Shown here piece after piece: positions 7,894-14,583 of a DNA stretch of 19,883 bases (position 1 is the stretch's first letter; each line of letters opens with the position of its first letter). Below the pieces are notes generated by a model, which was not told the origin of the DNA, searched no databases, and worked only from the letters and a program-made list of their open reading frames with translations. Location of the stretch: contig CAKPFO010000028.1 in assembly GCA_934153805.1 (NCBI GenBank), positions 1 through 19,883 of the forward strand. The letters run 5' to 3'. A program made the translations under genes and the position numbers. The stretch comes from an uncultured Clostridia bacterium (GTDB taxonomy: Bacteria > Bacillota > Clostridia > TANB77 > CAG-508).

Positions 7894-8802
7894 ATGGAAG
7901 AAAAATTTAAATCAGGATTTGTCTCAATAATAGGAAGAACTAATGTTGGAAAATCTACAATAATAAATGCATTAGTAGGAGAGAAAGTTGCTGCAGTTGC
8001 AAATAAAACTCAAACTACAAGAACTGCAATAAGAGCCATAGTAAATAGGCCAAATTCACAAATAGTATTTATAGATACACCAGGAATTCATAAACCAAAA
8101 ACAAAATTAAGTCAAACAATGTTAGATACAGCATTTAATTTTATTGGAGATGTGGATGTAATATTATTTGTTATAGATGGAACCTCAGAAGAAATAGGCA
8201 GAGGGGATAGCAGAATATTAGAAAAATTGAAAGAGGCAAATAGAAAAACTATTTTAATAATAAATAAAATTGATATGGTAGAAAATAAAGAGAAACTTTT
8301 AAAATTAATTGATTTATATCAAAAAGAGTATAATTTTACTGCTGTAATTCCGGTTTCTGCAACTAAAAATCAAAACTTAGACGTAATATTAGATGAAATA
8401 GAAAAGAACCTAAAAGAAGGTCCTGCATATTATGATATAGAAGAATATACAGACCAAACCTCTAGGCAATTAGTAGAAGAAATAATTAGAGAAAAAGCAC
8501 TTAAATTTTTAGATGATGAAGTACCACATGGCATATATATAGAAACAGAAAAGATGAAATATAGAAAGACAAAAGATGGAGAAGAAATATATGATGTGGA
8601 AGCAACTATATATTGCTTAAGAAACTCTCACAAAGGAATAATTATAGGAAAGAATGGTAGTATGCTAAAGAAAATAGGTACATGTGCAAGACAAGACTTA
8701 GAAAGAATGTTAGGAACAAAAGTAAATTTGAAAATTTGGGTTAAAGTAAAAGAAGATTGGCTTAACAACGACAGTATAGTAAAGAAATTTAAATTAAATT
8801 AG
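7894..8802 (+). CDS. era: GTPase Era, 30S ribosome assembly factor
   Basis: A 302-residue Era, the usual family length. The GTPase domain has G1 GRTNVGKS (14-21; most members have Pro where this has Thr), switch TTRT (41-44), G3 DTPG (61-64), G4 NKID (114-117) and G5 SAT (145-147). The C-terminal KH domain carries the RNA-binding loop IIIGKNGS (about 239-246). Era binds 16S rRNA near its 3' end during 30S maturation. The frame is open from an ATG at 7873, but I prefer the ATG at 7894: AAAGGA (7876-7881) precedes it, nothing resembling a ribosome binding site precedes 7873, and family members begin a few residues before KSGFV. It heads the conserved era-yqzL-recO order. The 180-nt gap upstream holds an AT-rich hairpin (7790-7810) and an extended -10-like TGTTATAAA (7839-7847), but no convincing complete promoter. 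Confidence 0.95.
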   Translation: MEEKFKSGFVSIIGRTNVGKSTIINALVGEKVAAVANKTQTTRTAIRAIVNRPNSQIVFIDTPGIHKPKTKLSQTMLDTAFNFIGDVDVILFVIDGTSEEIGRGDSRILEKLKEANRKTILIINKIDMVENKEKLLKLIDLYQKEYNFTAVIPVSATKNQNLDVILDEIEKNLKEGPAYYDIEEYTDQTSRQLVEEIIREKALKFLDDEVPHGIYIETEKMKYRKTKDGEEIYDVEATIYCLRNSHKGIIIGKNGSMLKKIGTCARQDLERMLGTKVNLKIWVKVKEDWLNNDSIVKKFKLN

Positions 8803-8816
8803 AATTAATGTAAGCA

Positions 8817-9019
8817 TAATTTTTATCAACAATATAATATATTTTGTAGTCGACGTATTGAGAGGAAATTATTGTAGCAATTCTTATATAAATTTTACGG
8901 GGAATGTTCATTTTTTGACTAAAAAAATGAAAGGGTCCCGTCAAATTTATATTAGAATTTCTAGATAATTTAGCTCGAACGAGGAGGCAAAAAATATATT
9001 ATATTGTTGATAAAAATTA
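8817..9019 (+). ncRNA. Large structured RNA candidate in the era-yqzL gap (raiA-motif-like?)
   Basis: A 203-nt element. The outer helix is 29 perfect pairs (8817-8845 with 8991-9019). Inside, 8866-8872 pairs with 8965-8971 and 8875-8877 with 8961-8963. A second long helix runs 8879-8902 with 8936-8959 (two internal mismatches), including a GC clamp CGGG/CCCG, and ends in a third stem 8907-8916 with 8922-8931. Between helices lie two GC-richer strands, GTCGACGTATTGAGAGG (8849-8865) and AGCTCGAACGAGGAGGC (8972-8988), that stand out from the AT-rich background and look like a tertiary core. No open reading frame fits it. Size and layout remind me of the raiA-motif RNAs of Firmicutes, but I cannot confirm that. 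A palindromic miniature mobile element is the main alternative. Confidence 0.6.
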
Positions 9020-9029
9020 ATAATAGCTG

Positions 9030-9056
9030 ATATCTAATTTAATTTAAATTAGATAT
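9030..9056. terminator. AT-rich hairpin after the structured RNA
   Basis: An 11-bp perfect inverted repeat (9030-9040 with 9046-9056) with a 5-nt loop, between the structured RNA and yqzL. There is no T-run after it, so it may be only a weak terminator or an RNA 3'-end hairpin. Confidence 0.35.
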
Positions 9057-9105
9057 TGAATAAAAAAATAAATAACTGCAAAAGATAAATAGGGAAGGTG
9101 ATTGT

Positions 9106-9282
9106 ATGATTAAACAAATGGCTTGGAATACATTTAAAAATACAGGAAGCATAGACTCTTATTTAGAATTAGTAGAAGTAGAAAATATTGAAAAAAATAT
9201 AAAAGAAAATGAACAAAAAGATATAAAGGTGAATAAATATGAGGACATTCAAAACAAAGGGAATAATTATATCGGAAAATAA
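9106..9282 (+). CDS. yqzL: YqzL-family small protein
   Basis: A 58-residue protein of unknown function. The N-terminus MIKQMAWNTFKNTGSIDSYL fits the YqzL pattern (aromatic-rich 'xFxWxxFxxTGxIxxYL'), and in Bacilli and Clostridia yqzL sits between era and recO exactly as here. A very strong ribosome binding site, GGGAAGGTGA, lies 5 nt before the ATG. The family is usually about 45-50 residues. Here the reading frame continues past the family core as a Lys/Asn/Glu-rich tail and overlaps the start of recO by 44 nt, so the two are probably translationally coupled. The assignment rests on position plus a short motif. Confidence 0.7.
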   Translation: MIKQMAWNTFKNTGSIDSYLELVEVENIEKNIKENEQKDIKVNKYEDIQNKGNNYIGK

Positions 9283-9950
9283 TATGAACGACTATGATAA
9301 AATGGTAACAATATTAACTCCAAATGGAAAAATTGGGTGTTCTGCAAAAGGCGCCAGAAGAAGCAAAAGTCAACTAATGGCAGGAACTCAATTTTTGTGT
9401 TTTGGAGAATATATGTTATTTGAGGGAAGTAGCACCTATACTTTAAATTCATGCGAAACGATAGAACTTTTTTATAATATAAGGACAGACTTAGATAAAT
9501 TAGAGTATGCTGCGCATATAACCAAAATTATTTTAGATGTAACATACGAAAATCAAAATACATATAAAATATTGCAATTATATTTAAATACATTATATGT
9601 AATATCAGAAACAGATATGGACTTGAATTTTGTAGTATCAGTATTTAAAATAAGGTTAATGTGTCTACTAGGGTTTACTCCAAGAATAGAAAAATGTGTA
9701 GAATGTGAAAAAGAAGATACACATTATTTTAGCTTTAAAGATAATGGTCTTAAATGTAATGCTTGTAGTAAGCAAGATACACGGAACTATAGAAATAAGT
9801 GATTCTACAAAAACAGCATTAAAGTATATAGTTATGGCTCCAGCTAAAAAATTATTTTCTTTTAATATGTCAGAAGAAAACAAAAGACAGCTAGAAATAA
9901 TAGCCAAAATTTATACAAATGAAAAATTAGAAAAAGAATATAAATTATAA
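9239..9950 (+). CDS. recO: DNA repair protein RecO, interrupted by a +1 frame change
   Basis: RecO works with RecF and RecR to load RecA on gapped DNA. The first frame (9239-9802) encodes the N-terminal OB fold (KTKGIIISENNMNDYDKMVTIL; AKGARRSKS) and the Cys4 zinc site (CVEC...CNAC). It then runs out at a TGA, 187 residues in. The C-terminal part GTIEISDSTKTALKYIVMAP through LEKEYKL lies in the +1 frame and ends at 9950. Skipping C9782 joins them as ...CSKQDT-GTIEIS..., exactly the expected RecO spacing, giving about 237 residues, a normal length. The codon at the junction is CGG followed by A. Both halves keep good coding character, so either the gene is expressed by +1 frameshifting, or it is a very recent mutation or assembly error. 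No second initiation site with a good ribosome binding site precedes the C-terminal part. Confidence 0.85.
9776..9785 (+). other. Proposed +1 frameshift site in recO (GATACACGGA)
   Basis: In the recO frame this reads GAT ACA CGG A; the family sequence resumes if C9782 is skipped and GGA (Gly) is read. The zero-frame stop TGA follows 5 codons after CGG (9800-9802). Compare the site at 11876-11885. Confidence 0.5.
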
Positions 9951-10005
9951 ATAATTGTAGAGAAAAAAACGAAAATGTCTCAAAAAGAATATAAATTGTA
10001 AATAA
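9931..10005 (+). repeat. Short direct repeat at the end of recO
   Basis: The 24-nt block at 9931-9954, which carries the last codons and stop of recO, recurs at 9982-10005 with one mismatch. It looks like a local duplication of the recO tail into the intergenic space. Confidence 0.6.
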
Positions 10006-10009
10006 AATA

Positions 10010-10038
10010 TTGTAAAAAATAAGCTGTTGTGGTATATT
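10010..10038 (+). promoter_or_regulatory. Probable tagO promoter
   Basis: TTGTAA (10010-10015), a 17-base spacer and TATATT (10033-10038) lie just before an AGGAGG ribosome binding site at 10049. The leader would be only about 15 nt. Confidence 0.45.
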
Positions 10039-10060
10039 TATTGCAAATAGGAGGTAGCCT

Positions 10061-11155
10061 ATGTGGGGAGATATAGCAATAGCTTTTTTGTTGGCTTTTA
10101 TAACAACATTTGTATTAACACCATATACAATTAAAATCGCAAAAAAAATAGGAGCTGTAGATATACCAAAAGATTCAAGAAGAATGCATAATAAGCCTAT
10201 ACCAAAGTTTGGGGGGCCTGCTATAATAATAGGATTTTTGTTATCTACAGTTTATTTAATAATAACATCATCAATAGAAGGAAATATAAACATATTTGGA
10301 CCAGAAAATTATGTAGCAAAATTAATAGGTTTACTATTAGGAATAATGGTATTAAGTTTTGTATGTTTTTTTGATGATATAAAAGGAATACATCCATTAG
10401 TAAAATTATCAGGACAATTATGTGCAGCAGCAATAGTAATTGCTTGTGGAATAAGAATAGACAATTTTAATATACCATTTTTTGAGGGAAATATAATATT
10501 AAGTAATGCGTTTTCTATAATTCTAACAATGGGATGGATTGTAGGAATAACAAATGCTATAAATTTAATAGATGGTTTAGATGGATTATCTACAGGGATA
10601 GCTATAATATCTTCAGTATCATTACTAATAATATTTGCACTAAACGGTTCACCATTTATAGCAATAATAATTATTACAGCATTGGTAGGTGCTCTTTCAG
10701 GATTTCTACCATTTAACTTCAATCCAGCTAAAACTTTTATAGGAGATATAGGCTCAAATTTTGTGGGATTTATATTAGCTATAGTTTCTATATTAGGTAT
10801 TGCAAAAACAGCAACTGCGTTTGTAGTAGTACTACCAATGATAGTGCTAGGATTACCAATATTTGATACCGTGTCTGCAATTGTAAGAAGATTAATAAAA
10901 GGAAAATCTTTAAAGGCAGTTTTTCAAGCAGATAAAGGACATCTACATCACAAATTAATAGAAAAGGGATTTACACAAAAAGAAGCGGTCTTAACATTAT
11001 ATGGAATAAGTGTGGCATGTGGAATGTTTGCAGTTATATTATTTGAAAGTGATATATGGAAGGCAATATCTTTTGCATTAATGGTAATTGCGGTAGTATG
11101 TATTGGATATAAAGAATTTTTTAAATTAAAAGAAGAGGAAAAAGAAAATAAATAG
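10061..11155 (+). CDS. tagO: Undecaprenyl-phosphate GlcNAc-1-phosphate transferase (TagO/WecA type)
   Basis: A 364-residue polytopic membrane enzyme of the MraY/WecA superfamily, about 10-11 hydrophobic helices. It transfers GlcNAc-1-phosphate (or a related sugar) from a UDP-sugar to undecaprenyl phosphate, the first step of wall teichoic acid or other secondary wall polymers. Visible motifs: PKFGGPAI (49-55 region), DDIKG (105-109), NAINLIDGLDGL (165-176), FIGDIGS (226-232) and the cytoplasmic HLHHKL (294-299), which marks the GlcNAc-type branch rather than MraY. AGGAGG lies 6 nt before the ATG. A rubredoxin gene follows after 43 nt, probably on the same transcript. The sugar specificity cannot be fixed from sequence alone. 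The gene is a distant paralogue of mraY at 13579. Confidence 0.9.
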   Translation: MWGDIAIAFLLAFITTFVLTPYTIKIAKKIGAVDIPKDSRRMHNKPIPKFGGPAIIIGFLLSTVYLIITSSIEGNINIFGPENYVAKLIGLLLGIMVLSFVCFFDDIKGIHPLVKLSGQLCAAAIVIACGIRIDNFNIPFFEGNIILSNAFSIILTMGWIVGITNAINLIDGLDGLSTGIAIISSVSLLIIFALNGSPFIAIIIITALVGALSGFLPFNFNPAKTFIGDIGSNFVGFILAIVSILGIAKTATAFVVVLPMIVLGLPIFDTVSAIVRRLIKGKSLKAVFQADKGHLHHKLIEKGFTQKEAVLTLYGISVACGMFAVILFESDIWKAISFALMVIAVVCIGYKEFFKLKEEEKENK

Positions 11156-11198
11156 TGCATTATAAAATTATATATATTTATAATAGGAGGTAAAGTCT

Positions 11199-11339
11199 AT
11201 GTCAAAATATGTGTGTAAGGTATGTGGCTATGTATATGATGAGCAGAAAGAAGAGGTAAAGTTTGAAGACTTGCCAGAAGACTGGGTTTGTCCACTTTGT
11301 GGTGTTGGAAAAGATATGTTTGAAAAAATAGAAGATTAA
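11199..11339 (+). CDS. Rubredoxin, short form
   Basis: A 46-residue one-electron carrier. It has both iron ligand pairs, C6-x2-C9 (VCKVCGYVYD) and C31-x2-C34 (WVCPLCG), plus the conserved FEDLPEDW and GKDMFE segments. Classical clostridial rubredoxins are 52-54 residues; this one lacks the loop between YxYD and KFEDLP (the usual 'PxxGDPxxGxxPGT' stretch), which is replaced by EQKEEV. The metal site should still form. A strong AGGAGG lies 8 nt upstream. The stop codon falls inside its own terminator loop. It implies anaerobic redox or oxygen-detoxification metabolism; the partner is not in the window. Confidence 0.93.
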   Translation: MSKYVCKVCGYVYDEQKEEVKFEDLPEDWVCPLCGVGKDMFEKIED

Positions 11340-11354
11340 GTCTTCTATTTTTTT
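11325..11354 (+). terminator. Terminator overlapping the rubredoxin stop
   Basis: Stem 11327-11335 with 11341-11349 (ATAGAAGA/TCTTCTAT core) and loop TTAAG, which includes the stop codon. It is followed by a 7-T run to 11354. Confidence 0.85.
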
Positions 11355-11368
11355 GTGTGATATAAAAG

Positions 11369-11396
11369 TTGTTACAATAATGATAAAACATATAAG
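11369..11396 (+). promoter_or_regulatory. Possible promoter before the GNAT gene
   Basis: TTGTTA (11369-11374), a 16-base spacer and TATAAG (11391-11396). It is acceptable but not strong. The transcript would begin near 11403, very close to the first ATG at 11413, with no ribosome binding site visible. Confidence 0.3.
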
Positions 11397-11412
11397 TAAA
11401 AATTAAACAATA

Positions 11413-11984
11413 ATGCAATTATGCAAAAACAAAAGAAATAATAGGCAGTTTTAAATGTGATTTGAATAAAGATATAGAATATTTTTTGAAAGAAAAATCA
11501 ATTGAATTTTTTAAACAGGGAATAGCGGAAACTTTTATCGTTACTAGTTCATATAAAGGAAAAGAAGTAGTTGTAGGATATTTTGCTTTGGCAAGTAAAA
11601 CAACTAAAGTGAAAAAAGATGCATTTGGAGGTAAAACTAAGAGAAGATTTGCACGTTTTGCACAATGTGATATTGACAATAGATATTTTTTAATATCATT
11701 ACCTTTAATAGGACAAATAGGAAAGAATTATAATAACCAGTATAATAAACTTATAAGAGGAGATGAATTACTAAAATTAGCATGTGATAAGGTTAGAGAG
11801 GCACAATACATATTAGGTGGAAGATTTGTCTTTTTAGAATGTGAGGACAAGCCTAAATTAAAAGAATTTTATGAAGATAACCGGATTTGTATGTTTTGAA
11901 AAAAGAAATTTGGAAAGAGATGAAAGAGATAAAAACGAGGGAGAATATTTATTACAAATGTTATGCGATTTAAGTGATCAATAA
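11413..11984 (+). pseudogene. GNAT-family N-acetyltransferase, disrupted at both ends
   Basis: The longest open frame is 11462-11899 (TTG start, 145 residues), but family similarity extends beyond it both ways. Upstream, the same frame reads KEIIGSFKCDLNKDIEYFLK, a typical N-terminus of this acetyltransferase group, yet it meets a TAA at 11411 without a start. The ATG at 11413 is in another frame, and a +1 change within the A-rich 11425-11435 would give MQLCKNKEIIGSFKC. Downstream, skipping C11882 at an in-frame CGG joins ...LKEFYEDN to GFVCFEKRNLERDERDKNEG... and ends at 11984, just before a terminator. The middle has VVGYFALASK, LIGQIGKN and GGRFVFLECEDKPKLKEFY. Relatives are small GNAT enzymes, some acting as toxins. 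No antitoxin partner gene is beside it. It may be decaying, or use the same +1 shift as recO. Confidence 0.65.
11876..11885 (+). other. Proposed +1 frameshift site in the GNAT gene (GATAACCGGA)
   Basis: Zero frame reads GAT AAC CGG A; skipping C11882 gives GGA (Gly) and restores the family C-terminus. The zero-frame TGA follows 4 codons after CGG (11897-11899). It matches the recO site at 8 of 10 bases. Confidence 0.45.
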
Positions 11985-12011
11985 AAAAGACTAGCAATAG
12001 TCTTTTTTTTT
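11983..12011 (+). terminator. Terminator after the GNAT gene
   Basis: A stem of about 11 bp (11983-11993 with 11998-12008; core AGACTA/TAGTCT), loop GCAA and a T-run to 12011. It begins inside the stop codon of the restored GNAT frame, which supports 11984 as the real gene end. Confidence 0.85.
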
Positions 12012-12023
12012 ATGTGTAATTCG

Positions 12024-12052
12024 TTTACAAATTTAAACATTAGATATATAAT
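12024..12052 (+). promoter_or_regulatory. Promoter of the mur-fts operon
   Basis: The -35 TTTACA (12024-12029), a 17-base spacer and a consensus -10 TATAAT (12047-12052) lie about 30 nt before murE and directly behind a terminator. It should drive murE-mraY-ftsW and perhaps murG. Confidence 0.75.
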
Positions 12053-12082
12053 ACAGTAAAATATTATATGCGGAGGTAGAGT

Positions 12083-13558
12083 ATGGTTTTAAAAGAAATT
12101 TTAGCAGGTTTACAAGGATTAAAAGTCAAAGGAAGCTTAGATATAGAAATAACTGGATTAGATAAAGATTCAAGAAATATTAAAGAAGGAAGCTTATTTG
12201 TAGCAATAAAGGGATTTGATGCAGATGGGCATGAGTATGTAGAAAGTGCAATAAAGCAAGGAGCAAAGGCTGTATTATTACAAGAGGGAGTTGAAACAAG
12301 CTTATTAAAAAGCATTCCAGAAGATGTTACTATAATTGTAGCAAAAGATACAAGATATGCTCTTGCTATATGTTCATGTAACTTTTATGGAAATCCATCT
12401 AGAAAATTTAAACTAATAGGAATAACAGGAACAAAAGGTAAAACAACAACATCATTTATGACAAAAGCAATATTAGAAAAAGCTGGAAAAAAGGTAGGAT
12501 TAATAGGAACTATTGCTACATATATAGGAGACAAAAAATTAGAAGATAGTGACAGAACTACACCAGAAAGTAATAAATTACAAGAAATTTTTGCACAAAT
12601 GGCAGAAGCAGGATGTGATGCAGTTGTAATGGAAGTATCTTCTCAAAGTTTAAAATTGCATAGAGTTGCAGGATGTGATTTTGATATAGGAGTATTTACA
12701 AACTTTTCTGAGGACCATATTAGTCCAAAAGAACATCCAGATATGGAAGATTATTTTAACTCAAAAGTACAATTATTTAAAATGTGCAAAGTTGGATTTA
12801 TAAATGCAGACAATTACTATGTTGCAAAATTACCAAAACTTGTTCCAGATTGTGAAATAACAACTTATGGAATAGATAATTTTTGCAATGTACTTGCAAA
12901 AGATATAACAATAACAAATTCTTATGTAGATTTTAAAGTAAAAATAGGAATAAAAAATGAAAGAATAAAAACATGCATTCCAGGAAGATTTAGTGTATAT
13001 AATTCACTTGCAGCAATTTGTGTGGCAGAAAAATTAGGGGCAAATGTAGAACAAATAAAAGAAGCCTTAGAAGAAGTAAGAGTTCCAGGAAGAAGTGAAC
13101 TTGTAAATAATAAAAAAGAATTAACAATAATGATAGATTACGCACATTCACCAGAGAGCTTAGAAAATATACTAAATGCTGTAAAATCATATACAAGAGG
13201 TAGAGTAATTTCAGTATTTGGTTGTGGTGGAGATAGAGATAGTACTAAACGTCCAATAATGGGAGAAATATCAGGAAGAATAGCTGATTTTACAATAATT
13301 ACATCTGACAATCCACGTACAGAAGATCCAGAAAAAATAGTAAGTCAAATAGAAGAAGGAATAAAGAAAACAAAAGGAAAATATATATGTATAGTAGACA
13401 GAGTAGAAGCTATAAGAGAAGCAATAAAAATGGCAGATAAAAAGGATATTATACTATTAGCAGGAAAAGGTCATGAACCATACCAAGAAATTAATGGAGT
13501 AAAATATCCATTTGATGAAAGAATTATTGTAAATGATATTATAGAAAATAAATGTTAG
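12083..13558 (+). CDS. murE: UDP-MurNAc-tripeptide synthetase MurE (meso-A2pm type)
   Basis: A 491-residue cytoplasmic Mur ligase adding the third stem-peptide residue to UDP-MurNAc-L-Ala-D-Glu. The N-terminal UDP-substrate domain has DSR at about 29-31. The ATP loop is GTKGKTTT (115-122). The central domain has TTPES and the MEVSSQSL segment. The C-terminal domain has DYAHSPESL, FGCGGDRD and DNPRTEDP (from 409). DNPR is the signature of enzymes that add meso-diaminopimelate rather than L-Lys, so the wall is probably A2pm-type. GGAGGTAGAGT precedes the ATG. It is the first gene of the operon; mraY follows 20 nt after its stop. MurF and MurD, often neighbours here, are not in the window. Confidence 0.95.
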   Translation: MVLKEILAGLQGLKVKGSLDIEITGLDKDSRNIKEGSLFVAIKGFDADGHEYVESAIKQGAKAVLLQEGVETSLLKSIPEDVTIIVAKDTRYALAICSCNFYGNPSRKFKLIGITGTKGKTTTSFMTKAILEKAGKKVGLIGTIATYIGDKKLEDSDRTTPESNKLQEIFAQMAEAGCDAVVMEVSSQSLKLHRVAGCDFDIGVFTNFSEDHISPKEHPDMEDYFNSKVQLFKMCKVGFINADNYYVAKLPKLVPDCEITTYGIDNFCNVLAKDITITNSYVDFKVKIGIKNERIKTCIPGRFSVYNSLAAICVAEKLGANVEQIKEALEEVRVPGRSELVNNKKELTIMIDYAHSPESLENILNAVKSYTRGRVISVFGCGGDRDSTKRPIMGEISGRIADFTIITSDNPRTEDPEKIVSQIEEGIKKTKGKYICIVDRVEAIREAIKMADKKDIILLAGKGHEPYQEINGVKYPFDERIIVNDIIENKC

Positions 13559-13578
13559 AAATTAAAAGGGAGGATAAG

Positions 13579-14562
13579 ATGGAATTTCAAGTTAAAGTAT
13601 TACTACTAACTTTTGCAGTTACAGTAATATTATCACTAATAATTGTACCAATATTAAGAAAATTAAAAGTAGGACAGCAAGAAAGAGATGATGGACCACA
13701 AAGTCATCTAAAAAAGCAAGGAACTCCAACAATGGGAGGAATAATTATAATAATTAGCATGGTAATAATTTGTGCAGGATTATTTTATTATTATACTAAT
13801 ATACGAAAAGAGCCAACTGTGGCTAAAAACATTTTACCATTACTTTTTGTATCTATAGGATTTGGACTAATAGGATTTATAGATGACTTTAAAAAACTAA
13901 TATTAAAAAATACAAAGGGATTAAAGCCAGCAGCTAAAATGCTTGGATTATTAATAATAGCAGTAGCATATACTATATTTTTGACACACGTGTTAAAAAT
14001 AGGAACAGATATATATATTCCATTTGCACACACAAGTATAACTCTTCCAATTTGGATTTACGTTCCATTTGCAATATTTGTTATGTTAGCAACTACAAAT
14101 GCAATAAACTTAACAGATGGAATTGATGGATTATCAAGTAGTGTAACAACTATTATTTTAACTTGTTTAACTGTAATAGGAATCATATTTGATGTAAAAG
14201 AAATAACTTTATTTGGAAGTAGCTTATCAGGGGCTTGCTTGGGATTCTTATTATTCAATCTATATCCTTCTAAAGTAATGATGGGAGACACAGGTTCATT
14301 ACTTTTAGGAGGAGCTGTGGCAGCTATGGCATTGTATTTAAAAATGCCACTATTACTATTAATAATAGCAATTATACCAGTACTAGAAACACTATCTGTT
14401 ATGATACAAGTTGCTCATTTTAAAAGAACAGGAAATAGAATATTTAAAATGGCACCATTACATCACCATTTTGAACTTTCAGGATGGAGAGAAAATAAAG
14501 TAGTTTCTGTATTTAGTATTATTACACTTATAGCATGTGTAATTGGATTATTAGCAATTTAA
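13579..14562 (+). CDS. mraY: Phospho-MurNAc-pentapeptide translocase MraY
   Basis: A 327-residue membrane enzyme with about ten helices, making lipid I by moving phospho-MurNAc-pentapeptide onto undecaprenyl phosphate. Motifs: QERDDGPQSHLKKQGTPTMGG (35-54 region), IDDFKK (101-106), NAINLTDGIDGL (174-185), MMGDTGSL and APLHHHFELSGW, the MraY-specific HHH loop. The frame is open from an ATG at 13552 that overlaps murE, but GGGAGG (13568-13573) points to the ATG at 13579, which also matches the usual N-terminus. It is part of the murE-mraY-ftsW-murG operon. Confidence 0.95.
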   Translation: MEFQVKVLLLTFAVTVILSLIIVPILRKLKVGQQERDDGPQSHLKKQGTPTMGGIIIIISMVIICAGLFYYYTNIRKEPTVAKNILPLLFVSIGFGLIGFIDDFKKLILKNTKGLKPAAKMLGLLIIAVAYTIFLTHVLKIGTDIYIPFAHTSITLPIWIYVPFAIFVMLATTNAINLTDGIDGLSSSVTTIILTCLTVIGIIFDVKEITLFGSSLSGACLGFLLFNLYPSKVMMGDTGSLLLGGAVAAMALYLKMPLLLLIIAIIPVLETLSVMIQVAHFKRTGNRIFKMAPLHHHFELSGWRENKVVSVFSIITLIACVIGLLAI

Positions 14563-14583
14563 ATATAAAGTAGGAGGAAACAA

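Noticed and set aside
9705..9950. A separate 81-residue gene starting at ATG 9705
   Set aside because: Its first 25 residues are a shifted reading of the RecO zinc region; only the part after 9783 is RecO-like. No ribosome binding site precedes 9705.
11443..11446. A third +1 shift at AGG in the GNAT 5' end
   Set aside because: AGG is an ordinary Arg codon in era, recO and ftsW here. The family-like sequence EIIGSFKC already lies in the main frame before this point, so any shift must be further upstream.
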